Source of the DNA: Clostridium sp. N3C
Lineage (GTDB): Bacteria; Bacillota; Clostridia; Clostridiales; Clostridiaceae
DNA: 62,885 bases
Assembly (NCBI RefSeq): GCF_900095445.1
Contig: NZ_FMJL01000017.1
Coordinates: 1-62,885, forward strand
Reading direction: 5' to 3'
Shown: positions 44,975 through 53,457 of the stretch, piece after piece
How positions within the stretch are numbered: the first letter of the stretch is position 1
Layout: each line of letters starts with the position of its first letter
Notes under the pieces: model-generated
Databases searched by the model: none
What the model was told of the DNA's origin: nothing
What the model saw: the letters and a program-made list of their open reading frames with translations, nothing else
Position numbers and translations under genes: made by a program

Positions 44975-45262
44975 TTATTTCCCCTTAGCAATCAAAGTCC
45001 ACCGAATGGCAGTCTTACTAATTGGCTGTATATCATTTCCTGCTGTATTTACTTTAACGTAATATGGCCTCAAATTAAACCTATACCCTTTACTCACCAG
45101 ATATTCAACCGCTTGTATAAGGGCTTTTACTGTCGTATATGTTGCCTTTATTCCTATTGCATCAATATGGACAATGCCATCCTCAACTACGTATTTATTA
45201 ATTGTATCAGCAACAGCATTAATATTACTATTCCCTGAAACTTTTAATACCTGTATGCTCAT
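44975..45262 (-). CDS. SpoVS-like protein, copy 2
   Basis: The product has 95 residues, same family as the gene at 43030 (IQVLKVSGNSNINAVADTI; KTAIRWTLIAKGK). Both copies point left, have a TGCCTCCTTA-type ribosome-binding context and share an upstream CTTGAAA region, indicating a local duplication that left the GGDEF/Xre pair between them. Confidence 0.85.
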   Translation of the reverse strand: MSIQVLKVSGNSNINAVADTINKYVVEDGIVHIDAIGIKATYTTVKALIQAVEYLVSKGYRFNLRPYYVKVNTAGNDIQPISKTAIRWTLIAKGK

Positions 45263-45634
45263 GTCTCATATGCCTCCTTAACCTGTTTTATGAGGTATAT
45301 TATTGATTGATTATAAAGCATTTCAAGTATTAATTTTCATTCTTCATTACTTCAGTTCAAAACAAGAATTGAACCAAAACTAAAATTGATTAGAATATTT
45401 CATTAATACTTCATACTTCATTAACTTCAAGGCGTCTCTCAATGTTTCGCAAAGTTTTCTTGAACTGAAGTACCTTGAAGTATTAATAACATATTAACCA
45501 TATTTTTAAGTTTGTCAAATTTTTAGGCTTAATTTTTTTGTTACATTTTTGTTACAAAATAAAGTTCCTCTTGAAATACACTGATTTATGGCTATAATAC
45601 GTTCATTAAAAATTACGGAACGGAGGAATAGCCT
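45263..45634. other. Upstream region of primase gene with iteron-like repeats
   Basis: There is no gene. ACTTCA occurs at 45349, 45408, 45415 and 45424, and its complement TGAAGT at 45466 and 45476; the two outer copies form an inverted repeat ATTAATACTTCA / TGAAGTATTAAT. Two abutting 11-bp TTTTTGTTACA copies lie at 45535-45556. This density of repeats just before a primase gene looks like an origin or replication-control region. Confidence 0.5.
45571..45598 (+). promoter_or_regulatory. Promoter of the primase gene
   Basis: TTGAAA (45571-45576), 16-bp spacer, TATAAT (45593-45598). The gene begins 37 bp downstream, after CGGAGGA. Confidence 0.75.
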
Positions 45635-47701
45635 ATGAACAGCAGTTTAGATAACATCATTGCCAAAAAGACATCTCACGATGTTGGTGTATTAATATTT
45701 CAATACCTTAATGATATTGAACCTCTAATCCAGCAGTCTCTCACTGCTGCAAAGTTAAAGGATTTTTACAGGCTTAAAGGGAAATATAACAAAGGGCGTT
45801 TTGTCTGCCCATTCCATTCTGGAGCAGATAACCCTACCTCTCTTTCTCTTAATGACAACAAACGGAACTTTCACTGCAACGCCTGCGGTAAAAGCGGTAC
45901 ATACCTTGAATTTATCATGTATATGCAAAATTTCTCAGGTAGGAACAGCCTCAACGAAGCAAAAATTTTTGCTGCAAACAACTTTGCTGGGCTGAATCTA
46001 GGATTCAACTCAATCGCTGATTTTGAGCAGAAGTTAAAAGATAAAATACTGGAACGCTATCATAAAACAAATAGCCTTAGATATACAGATTACTGTAATA
46101 TCTGGCTGCTTCCTGAAAGATATTTTTCTTATACAGCAGAATCGCAAGGCCGCCAATGCCAAGGAGAAGAACAACAAATAAAGCCTTCCTTCAAGGTTTC
46201 TCCTTCCAACTCTACAAACAAGCCCGGTTTTATACTGGAAGCACTGGACCTTGAAATGACCATCAGGCATCATAAAGCCCAGAATATAATTGACAATGGG
46301 ATTACTGATTATGATAAAGCAATTCAGGATGCTAAAAACAGTAAACTGATTAATGACTTTACTCAAAATGCAGATAAATTAAATTCTGTCGATAAACTCT
46401 CTGATTTCATGAGTAAGAAATATAATATAGACATAGATACTGCTTTGAGATATCGACTTATCTATTTTGATAAGGCTAGCCAGAAGCAACTCTACTACAG
46501 TGATTTCTTTATGCTGAATGACAGAGTCCTGTTTCCCGTTCGAGACCATGAAACCGGCATAGTAGTCGGGTACCAGTGCCGACAAACAGATTTAAATGCT
46601 CCAAAACAATACAAATACCTTAACGTGACCGATTATCAGGATAACTTGACAGCAAATAAAAACGGAACGGCTTTTAGAAATTTTGTTCCGTTTAAACCTG
46701 GAAACTTCCTTTTTAACCTTTACGAACTGAAGAATAAATGCATTAATGCATTATGGATTACAGAAGGCATTGCAGATGCAATAAAACTTTCCTGCATGGG
46801 ATATGACGCCGTTTCTCCAGGGCAGGCAAATTTAACCGACTTCCATATATACTTAATTGATAAATATTGCGGCAAAGATGTGGTTATTAACTTATTCTTT
46901 GATAATGATGACCATAAGGTTGGACAAAGCAAAAGCATTGCAGCCGCCTACCGCCTTTGGCAGTTTGGTTTCAGGAATATTAGAATTATAAGTACCTTTA
47001 AAGAATTAGGAAAAGATATTACCGATTGTTCCGTTAAACTGCGTGATGATAACATGCTAAGGCTTTTAATTAGTCTATGGGAAAAACAAGCCTATTCTTT
47101 TACCCCTGCAAGTAATGAAGATTTAAACACTCTATTAAAAACAGGCCTGTACACTGAAAATGAAATTATGTGTATTGACCCAAGAGATATAAACCAGATG
47201 ACTAATTTTGCTGAAGCAATTGTTAAGCATATAGATTTAAAGGATATGACATATCAGCAACTTGCAGTATTAAAAAAATTATGTTGCTTTAGAGAAGAAG
47301 AAATAAAAATTCTCTTTAACCTTTCTACAAAAGATTATCATGACATGCAGGATACTGATGAAACAGAAACTGCCATAAAAGAAAATGGCAATATTAACGC
47401 AGGCAATGCTCAAGAAGAAAGAAATGCAGGAGAAAACCTAATCAACATTTCTAAAGCACAACTGTTTCATCTGAAAAAGAGATTTAATTTAGATTTAATT
47501 AAGAAAATAGACAACGAATGTTCCAAAAAACAGATTGCTGCTATTGTAGGCAATATAATAAGAAATGAAGATTTTGATGTTTGGGATTACATCCCCAAAA
47601 ATGAAAGTCACCAGTCTTCAACTGGTATAGCCCCTATCACCGCTGTACTGGATGATGGCAACTTCACCCCTGCATATGACGATGTCAGTATTCCTTTTTA
47701 A
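45635..47701 (+). CDS. DnaG-like primase of a mobile element (CHC2 and Toprim)
   Basis: The product has 688 residues. The CHC2 zinc site is C58-P-F-H61 ... C81-N-A-C84. The Toprim-type core shows ITEGIADAIKLSCMGYDAV and INLFFDNDDHKVGQSKS (acidic metal site). Catalytic details differ from chromosomal DnaG, and it lacks a clear helicase-binding C-terminus. Such primases are typical of plasmids and phages. Genes for segregation lie nearby. Confidence 0.85.
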   Translation: MNSSLDNIIAKKTSHDVGVLIFQYLNDIEPLIQQSLTAAKLKDFYRLKGKYNKGRFVCPFHSGADNPTSLSLNDNKRNFHCNACGKSGTYLEFIMYMQNFSGRNSLNEAKIFAANNFAGLNLGFNSIADFEQKLKDKILERYHKTNSLRYTDYCNIWLLPERYFSYTAESQGRQCQGEEQQIKPSFKVSPSNSTNKPGFILEALDLEMTIRHHKAQNIIDNGITDYDKAIQDAKNSKLINDFTQNADKLNSVDKLSDFMSKKYNIDIDTALRYRLIYFDKASQKQLYYSDFFMLNDRVLFPVRDHETGIVVGYQCRQTDLNAPKQYKYLNVTDYQDNLTANKNGTAFRNFVPFKPGNFLFNLYELKNKCINALWITEGIADAIKLSCMGYDAVSPGQANLTDFHIYLIDKYCGKDVVINLFFDNDDHKVGQSKSIAAAYRLWQFGFRNIRIISTFKELGKDITDCSVKLRDDNMLRLLISLWEKQAYSFTPASNEDLNTLLKTGLYTENEIMCIDPRDINQMTNFAEAIVKHIDLKDMTYQQLAVLKKLCCFREEEIKILFNLSTKDYHDMQDTDETETAIKENGNINAGNAQEERNAGENLINISKAQLFHLKKRFNLDLIKKIDNECSKKQIAAIVGNIIRNEDFDVWDYIPKNESHQSSTGIAPITAVLDDGNFTPAYDDVSIPF

Positions 47702-47798
47702 TGAGCCGTAATCTTAAAAATTTTTTAATCAAAAAAACTTGACTTTCAAAACCATAATTCTGTATCCTGTTTAAAATCAAATGAAAGGACGTGGTTAT

Positions 47799-48086
47799 AT
47801 GAAAGCCAAGAATTTAAAACAAGAAATTAAGAATATCCTTTCTGCAATAGACAAGAACTTTGGTAAAGACTCAAGGGAATATCAGGATGCCGAATATTAC
47901 CTTGACATACTTGAAACTGTTTACCATTATAACTACAACGACGGGATAGATTTACTGAATGAATTAAAGGAATTGCTGAATAAATTGTCAGATAGAGTGC
48001 CCGAATTGGCACCTGAAAGGTTCTCACAGCATTATCCAGATGTAAGTGAGATGATAAAATATCTGGATAAATGGTTATCTGATTAA
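47799..48086 (+). CDS. Small helical protein, unknown
   Basis: The product has 95 residues from MKAKNLKQE (AAAGGA 9 nt upstream). It is acidic and all-helical (DAEYYLDILETVYHYNYND, LLNELKELLNKLSD). It lies 97 bp downstream of the primase gene, on the same strand, with a terminator after it. The family is not recognised. Confidence 0.55.
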   Translation: MKAKNLKQEIKNILSAIDKNFGKDSREYQDAEYYLDILETVYHYNYNDGIDLLNELKELLNKLSDRVPELAPERFSQHYPDVSEMIKYLDKWLSD

Positions 48087-48095
48087 TAATCTTAT

Positions 48096-48126
48096 GGCTT
48101 TTCAGTTTTGACTGGAAAGCCTTTTT
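48096..48126 (+). terminator. Intrinsic terminator
   Basis: Stem GGCTTTTCAG / CTGGAAAGCC with a 6-nt loop, followed by TTTTTATAT. Confidence 0.85.
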
Positions 48127-48206
48127 ATATAATATGTTATATTATCTTTTCTGTACAAACAAACCTGTTGTTACATCTTTGCTCCTGATAAATAACTGAT
48201 TCTGGA

Positions 48207-48500
48207 TTAATTATGATTTTTCTTATATTTGATAACAACTAGATATATGAATCCCAATATTGTTAGCAATGCAAAGATTGCAGTAAACAAGTGCGAAGAA
48301 GACTGACCTGACAAATAAACTGCTGTTGGTCCATCTGCACCGCCTATAATTCCTATTGAACCAGCATCTCTTGTATCTATATTGAATTTATAAGATAAAT
48401 ATAATGGCAATAAGGAATTAAAAAATAAACTGATAAATGCCACTAAAGCACATATAACAGTAAATATAGTAATCATCTTTGTTGATTTTTCTTTTTTCAT
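48207..48500 (-). CDS. Small membrane protein with GGADGPT motif
   Basis: The product has 97 residues with two membrane helices (about 10-30 and 70-90). Between them lies SIGIIGGADGPTAVYLSG, a motif of the beta subunit of sodium-pumping decarboxylases (OadB/GcdB). The rest of that large protein is absent. Similar short proteins occur in Firmicutes. A GAATAAGG ribosome-binding region precedes it. The function is unknown. Confidence 0.6.
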   Translation of the reverse strand: MKKEKSTKMITIFTVICALVAFISLFFNSLLPLYLSYKFNIDTRDAGSIGIIGGADGPTAVYLSGQSSSHLFTAIFALLTILGFIYLVVIKYKKNHN

Positions 48501-48553
48501 ACCTTATTCACTCCAAACACGCTCATATTTTTACTAAAGTACCGTACCCTCCA

Positions 48554-49060
48554 CTATTTACTTGCTTTTATAAAATTTCCTCCGCTTGTTTTGTCAATGA
48601 TAAATAAAGCGCTATCATTTATAACAGGACTACTAATTTGTGTAAAATCAGCATCACCCCTATTGAGAGTAACATCCAAAACTACTTTATTATCTTTTAC
48701 AAAAACTAATTTATGAAATATATCATCATCCAGTGGATGCTCTCCGAGCCAGGTTTTATCAAATATCAGATAACCAATATATGTATCGGCAGTAGTCCAT
48801 TTTGTTCCTACTATTTTCTGCATTTCTGTTCTGCTGGTATAAGACAGTATAACATACATTCTGTCCCATTCAAAAGGAGTTATATTTTTCATATCAAAAT
48901 ATGATTCTTGCTGGATAGTTGTCATAAGTTTATTTTTGAAACTTTCTAAGTGCTCATTATTGATTTTTTGACTACGAAAATTTATATAACTTAATGAAAA
49001 CAGTATTAAAGGTATTATTAAAAATACTGATATAATAATTGTTTTGCTTTTGATTTTCAT
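48554..49060 (-). CDS. Membrane-anchored extracellular protein, unknown
   Basis: The product has 168 residues from MKIKSKT, after GGTGGAGGT. A single N-terminal membrane anchor (about 6-24) is followed by an outside domain that contains ITPFEWDRMYVILSYTS and VLDVTLNRGDADF. I do not recognise the fold. It lies 54 bp upstream of the GGADGPT gene and may be co-transcribed with it. Confidence 0.55.
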   Translation of the reverse strand: MKIKSKTIIISVFLIIPLILFSLSYINFRSQKINNEHLESFKNKLMTTIQQESYFDMKNITPFEWDRMYVILSYTSRTEMQKIVGTKWTTADTYIGYLIFDKTWLGEHPLDDDIFHKLVFVKDNKVVLDVTLNRGDADFTQISSPVINDSALFIIDKTSGGNFIKASK

Positions 49061-49111
49061 ATACCTCCACCTCAAAAAGGATACATGCAATATTGTGCTA
49101 TATTTCCCCAA

Positions 49112-49787
49112 GAATGTCTGTTTACTATTATATAGTACAACCTAAGTTATTAATAGAGTCTTTTATATAGATTTTGATAAGATTTAATGGGTAAGAAAAA
49201 ACAATACCTTTAATAGTTACTATTATATTATGTAATTTCTTATTCTAAGCCCCCTATTCCCTTTAACCTATAATCCACATACTCCTGCTCTGTTTCAATT
49301 TTAGAATCACTTTTTTTACCCCTTAACCCTTAAAACCGTTTCTAACTCCTTTTCCCTATTAAAACCCATCCATTTGCTCCGTTTCTCATGCAAAAAGAAT
49401 GAATTCTAAATAATTATCTTATCAGTTTTCTATATAAGGAAACCAATTCTAAAATCGGGTTTTACGCTTCTATTATGCTCCTGAGGAAAAAAAATTACTT
49501 TATACAAAAATATATAAAGCAAAATAGGGAAAGAAACCGCAACAAAGCAATCTCTTCCCCTATTTTGCCCGTTTGCCAACTACATTCCCTAGAATGCACT
49601 TTAAATATAGCATATCCTAGAATTATTTGTAAAGAAGTTTGTCTTTAATTTTTCAAATTATAGTTCCTTTTAGTTCCTAACTAATTCTTCCAGTTCCTTT
49701 GTGTACTAAAATTTAACATCAGGAATTAAGTAAACGGCATATAAAAAGAGCAGAATAAGGCAAAATGCCTTATCCCTACCCCTTTTC
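49112..49787. other. Long non-coding stretch with pyrimidine tracts and a hairpin
   Basis: I find no gene. It contains a long CCTTAACC-type tract (49248-49370), and a hairpin GCAAAATAGGG / CCCTATTTTGC (49519-49568). CCTAGAAT occurs twice between 49589 and 49625. Confidence 0.55.
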
Positions 49788-50081
49788 TCATATCTGGCTT
49801 ATAATATCAAAAACATCATCAGGGATGCCTCCTGCTGATTCTTCATTATTTGCTTCATTAACTGTTATACCTCCCATTTCCTGAATCGCTTCTTTTACAG
49901 CATCCTTTATACATTGCTTATTTATTTGTGTATTGTTCTCTATATAAGCAAGGACAGCATCTGCAACAAATGCTGTTTTTGCAGAACGCTTGGATATTAT
50001 TATTTCATAGGCTTCCCTCAATTTCTCATTTCTCAAATCAAAACTGAGGTTTATTCTCTTTACTTGGCTCATCATCTTCAC
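49788..50081 (-). CDS. parR: ParR/StbB-like centromere-binding protein
   Basis: The product has 97 residues from a GTG that overlaps the parM stop (GTGA); ATG codons lie 6 and 9 nt further. The N-terminus (QVKRINLSFDLRNEKLREAY) and KTAFVADAVLAYI look like the ribbon-helix-helix part of ParR/StbB, followed by an acidic tail that would bind ParM filaments. It is placed directly after parM as in plasmid segregation operons. Confidence 0.65.
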   Translation of the reverse strand: MKMMSQVKRINLSFDLRNEKLREAYEIIISKRSAKTAFVADAVLAYIENNTQINKQCIKDAVKEAIQEMGGITVNEANNEESAGGIPDDVFDIISQI

Positions 50082-51013
50082 CTTCTTCTTAAGGCTTCTC
50101 TTATTAATCTCTCATATCCAACAGCATTTGCAATTTGACTTTCGGGCAGTATTTCAGTATATCCGATTCGGTTTTGGTGTTTCCCCTTGTCAAGAGTGTT
50201 TTGCACGATGCACGCTCCACCGCCCATTATCAGATTCATTGTTGCCTGAAGTTCATATCCGTTTTCTCACAGTTCATCAAGCATGTCATTGACAAAAGTA
50301 ATAGTCGTTGTTTCTATAATTTTATCTATTCTATCATTGAAAAATAATGACTTCTTTCCTTGAATCGTCATCTCAATTTGCTCTTCTGTAATTTCAATGC
50401 CTGTTTCCTTTCTTATCTGCTCTTGTATTGTTTTAACTAATTTTAACATTCCCCAGTTCAAACTGATTGCAGAATCAATCAAGGGCTTTCCCTGATGTAT
50501 TTTTACCGCATCCACGGTAACTTGGCCAAAATCAAGCAAATTCAAAAAGTCAATTCCTCTATACTTTTCAAAGTGAAGCATATAGCCTGAAATAGCCTGT
50601 GGAAAGCACATAACCTCTTTAATATTTACCTGGTATTTCTTCTGGTTATAGGTAAAATGAATATTATCTCTTTTAAAATAGTTTATGAACTTTTGTTTTA
50701 ATTGAAAGTGGGATAATGGTACTCCAACTCCTAAAATCACGTCTGCACTTGTTATTCCCTCTTTGCTTAGCCTCATAGCCAATGCTGGAAGTGTGAGGAT
50801 AAAGAAAGTTTCATCTATTGTTTTATCGTAGTGATATTTAACCCTTTTCCCTCCGATTGAGTAATATTTTCCGTTATAGTACAGTAAATTTTCTGTAATA
50901 ACTGGAGCAGTTGAACTTTCAACATATCCTGATGAATAAATACCTTCTGAAGATTTTATAAATCTGTTACCGTGGTCAACTCCAATAATTATTTTGTTAT
51001 CCATATGCAGCAC
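50078..51013 (-). pseudogene. parM: ParM/StbA-like actin ATPase interrupted by in-frame TGA
   Basis: The frame is open from 51013 to a TGA at 50267-50269 (248 codons) and then open again, in the same frame, to 50078 (62 codons). The joined protein has 311 residues, a normal ParM length. Actin-fold parts are visible: GVDHGNRFIKS (phosphate 1), LLDFGQVTVDAVKI (phosphate 2), and after the TGA MGGGACIVQNTL (adenosine site) and ANAVGYERL. The stop lies in an LxENGYEL context where Arg (CGA) is likely, so CGA to TGA is the simplest change. Without readthrough the nucleotide site is incomplete. An actin-like motor of this kind segregates plasmids with ParR. Confidence 0.8.
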
Positions 51014-51537
51014 TCCTTTTCTAATTTTGTTTCTAAAAGACCCTTATTAAAGTGCAAGGTTCCTTTATGTTCTTTAGCATCCTAACGAAACACTTTTTAT
51101 AATTTCAAGTTTTTTCTCAAAAAAATGCTTACCTATCAAATTAGGTAAGCAAACAAATTTATTGTAACGGAGGTATTTGATTCTGATTTAGTAAAATACC
51201 TTTTTATTAATGGGCGATTATTTTATATTAAATCATCAAATACATTTTCAAGTGTTTTTTATCATCTTTTCCTTAAATCCTTTTCCCCTTTCCACTTTAC
51301 CCTTCCATATATAATTATGTATTTAGTAAATCTGCCCAAATCCTTGATATTACTGTACCTATATTAGGTAAAAGGTTCATTGGATTAAGGAACAAGTATG
51401 TGTATATAGCCCTTTAACACAGCCCCTTAACCCTTTCTCCTTTCAAGGATTTCTTTACAAAAATTCATCTATCAAAATTTGACTTCTTCCTATCCTTCTC
51501 TATAATGTAGAAAATCAAATTTGAAAGGATGAACTTT
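51014..51537. other. Non-coding stretch with hairpins and CCTTWA tracts
   Basis: There is no gene. A hairpin TGCTTACCTA / TAGGTAAGCA lies at 51126-51151 and a terminator-like AGGTATTT ... AAATACCTTTTT lies at 51171-51205. Pyrimidine tracts occupy 51268-51307 and 51361-51450. Confidence 0.6.
51268..51450. repeat. CCTTWA-type tracts left of the four-helix-bundle gene
   Basis: Degenerate units such as CCTTAAATCC, GGATTAAGG, CCCTTTAAC and CCCCTTAACCC occur. The same kind of tract follows the next gene at 51971-52002, and others lie at 49248-49370, 44792-44830, 41804-41840 and 8022-8100. Confidence 0.55.
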
Positions 51538-51945
51538 ATGGGCGAAAGTTTAGTAATAAAGGATTTTAGGACGCTTAAGGTTTGGCAGAAGGCGAATGCA
51601 TTGGAGCAGGAGATAGGAGAATTGGTTAAAGGATTTCCAAGTCATGAACAATATAGGCTTACAGACCAATTAATTAGAGCCAGTCGCAGTATTGGTGCAA
51701 ATATTGCTGAGGGAAATACCCAATTATTCGTAAAAAGGGAACTCTTCCACGCCAACAGCGCTCTTGGCAGTGCAGGAGAATGTAGAAATCATCTTCTTAC
51801 TGCCTATCAAAATGGCTATATACATAGGGAACAATATGATGCTTTTGATAAAAAGTTGATTGAAATTATCAAAATGTTATTTGGTTACATAAAAGTGCTA
51901 AAATCTAACTCAGATAATGAATCTGAGGCTGCTACTAATTGGTAG
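51538..51945 (+). CDS. Four-helix-bundle protein (S23/bAvd family)
   Basis: The product has 135 residues from MGESLVIKDF; AAAGGA lies upstream. Family features: DFRTLKVWQKANALEQEIGE, RLTDQLIRASRSIGANIAEG and NSALGSAGECRNHLL. Members are encoded in 23S rRNA intervening sequences and as Avd accessory proteins of diversity-generating retroelements, where they form barrel pentamers that bind nucleic acid. No reverse transcriptase or rRNA is nearby, so this is an orphan copy. It is framed on both sides by CCTTWA tracts. Confidence 0.88.
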   Translation: MGESLVIKDFRTLKVWQKANALEQEIGELVKGFPSHEQYRLTDQLIRASRSIGANIAEGNTQLFVKRELFHANSALGSAGECRNHLLTAYQNGYIHREQYDAFDKKLIEIIKMLFGYIKVLKSNSDNESEAATNW

Positions 51946-51970
51946 AATTAAAATGTCTTTACTTATTCCA

Positions 51971-52002
51971 AATCCCTTTAACCTTTAATCCTTTAACCCC
52001 TT
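51971..52002. repeat. CCTTTAACC-type tract right of the four-helix-bundle gene
   Basis: It reads AATCCCTTTAACC, TTTAATCC, TTTAACCCC in succession, three to four near-tandem units of about 9 bp. It is the clearest copy of this tract in the window. Confidence 0.55.
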
Positions 52003-52053
52003 GTATCATCTCTATAGAATATCGTAAAATATCCTTGGAAAGGAAGTGAAAAT

Positions 52054-52605
52054 ATGTCTCCTAAAACGAAAATGGTAAGCCTTGAAGAGTTTTTAGAGAT
52101 AGACAAAACAGAAAATAGAATTGAATATTTCGATGGCGAAGTCATCTATCTTCCATTCCCATCAATAGAACACCAACGGGTTTTATTAAATATTGCAGCA
52201 GAATTCAGGAATTATTTTAGGAGCAAACCCTGTGAAGCATTTATCTCCCCTTTAGACTTATGGCTAATAGACGAAGAAAAATCTGTAAATGTTAAAGTTC
52301 AGCCTGACTTGATGGTAATCTGTGATAAGGCAGGATTAAAAGAAAACGCATATTATGGCGTACCCGCTTTAATTATTGAAATAATTTCCCCATCAAATGA
52401 AAACCATGACAGGATTAAAAAATACATTATTTATATGGATTTTGGAGTAAAAGAATATTGGATAGTAAATCCAAAACTTAAAACTATTGAAGTGTATATA
52501 TTAGAAGAAGATGAGTATAAACAGGCTGCTATTTACAAAGGTAGTGATTGTGCAACATCTCAAATTTTTGATGGACTCAAGATTCACTTAGAAGAAATTT
52601 TTTAA
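52054..52605 (+). CDS. Uma2-family endonuclease (DUF820)
   Basis: The product has 183 residues with the usual Uma2 plan: VSLEEFLEIDKTENRIEYFDGEVI at the start, VKVQPDLMVICDK (PD motif) and PALIIEIISPSNENHDRIKK (E-x-I-S-P-S, then K). This is a PD-(D/E)xK nuclease-fold family common in cyanobacteria and Firmicutes with unknown role. AAAGGAAG lies 8 nt before the ATG. Confidence 0.88.
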   Translation: MSPKTKMVSLEEFLEIDKTENRIEYFDGEVIYLPFPSIEHQRVLLNIAAEFRNYFRSKPCEAFISPLDLWLIDEEKSVNVKVQPDLMVICDKAGLKENAYYGVPALIIEIISPSNENHDRIKKYIIYMDFGVKEYWIVNPKLKTIEVYILEEDEYKQAAIYKGSDCATSQIFDGLKIHLEEIF

Positions 52606-52635
52606 TGAATAAGACTTAACTTACTGTTAAGAAAA

Positions 52636-52675
52636 AATGCCTTGGAAATACCGCTAAATCTCCAAAGCATTTTAA
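52636..52675. terminator. Hairpin terminator
   Basis: Stem AATGCCTTGGA / TCCAAAGCATT with one mismatch, preceded by A6 and followed by TTAAAC. It lies between convergent genes. Confidence 0.65.
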
Positions 52676-52792
52676 ACAATCCTAATAGCCCTATTTAGTT
52701 AAAAACATTACTAAAGTCAAAGTGTTGGCTCACCTTGGCTTTTATATATCATTATATATTATATCATATTTTTTCCCGATTTTCATATCTTC

Positions 52793-53398
52793 CTATAAAT
52801 TCTCATTACTGTACTTAAACTCTCTCATAAGTATTAGCGGTTCATAATAATCATCTGTAGCAACACCAATCTTCCTGGTTTTCCATTTTAATGCTTCTTG
52901 ATTAGTGCAGTCTTTTTCTACTAGAGATATTGCTTCTTTTTCCGTAGCAGAAATAACCATGTATCTTATTGATGGCTTTAAAATCTTTTCTTCAACAAAG
53001 TATATGTACAACGTTGGATTTACATATTTTTTTGTGCCTATAATTCTTTCTATCTTATTTTCAAATGCTGTCAGGCTATCATCTATCAAAACATGTCCGT
53101 AATAGTGATTAATTTCTTTACTTTCTCCATCTAAATATTTTATTGTGGTAATACAAGAAGACTGGTCGGTAATGAACTCATTCCCTGGTTCATATATAAA
53201 AGACTTAAACCCAAAATCCTCAATCAAGCCATTTAATTGTTCTACTTTTTTCATTGGTATCTGCCAATGATGCTCTCCGCTCTTATATACAAACATTTCT
53301 CCACTATAATTTACATTACCCTCATTATCTACCATAACACTATAGACAGGACAAGTCCCAAAACACATTGTTCTTTGCAATTTTATGTATTCAAACAT
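52793..53398 (-). CDS. DUF6438-type protein
   Basis: The product has 201 residues from MFEYIKLQRTMCFGTCPVYS, a hallmark start (RT.CFGTCPVYSV) of DUF6438. The next ~110 residues are beta-rich with a DYG-type NHYYGH block. The rest of the protein is unlike the short family members. A shortened second copy lies at 58144-58266. Its function is not known. Confidence 0.7.
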   Translation of the reverse strand: MFEYIKLQRTMCFGTCPVYSVMVDNEGNVNYSGEMFVYKSGEHHWQIPMKKVEQLNGLIEDFGFKSFIYEPGNEFITDQSSCITTIKYLDGESKEINHYYGHVLIDDSLTAFENKIERIIGTKKYVNPTLYIYFVEEKILKPSIRYMVISATEKEAISLVEKDCTNQEALKWKTRKIGVATDDYYEPLILMREFKYSNENL

Positions 53399-53402
53399 GA
53401 TA
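53300..53402. repeat. Direct repeat with 58162-58270 (5' end of DUF6438 gene)
   Basis: About 100 bp covering the start and first 33 codons of the DUF6438 gene is nearly identical to the second copy. The longest exact stretch runs over the TTTTGGGACTTG region of the reading frame. The copies lie ~4.9 kb apart in the same orientation. Confidence 0.75.
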
Positions 53403-53457
53403 ATCCCCCGATTTACGGTATATAGTATTAAAATATAGTACAAAACGGAATTGCATC

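Noticed and set aside
45263..45634. CRISPR-like array from repeated ACTTCA units
   Set aside because: The units are 6 bp and irregularly spaced, with no 25-40-bp repeat and spacer pattern. I saw no CRISPR array or cas gene in the window.
48207..48500. A complete oxaloacetate decarboxylase beta subunit
   Set aside because: The protein has only 97 residues and two helices; the family is about 400 residues with around nine helices.
50267..50269. Selenocysteine or recoded TGA in parM
   Set aside because: No selenocysteine role is known for actin-like proteins and no clear SECIS-like stem was noticed. A nonsense mutation or sequence error is more likely.
51538..51945. Diversity-generating retroelement around the bAvd-like gene
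   Set aside because: No reverse transcriptase gene or paired template/variable repeats were found near it.
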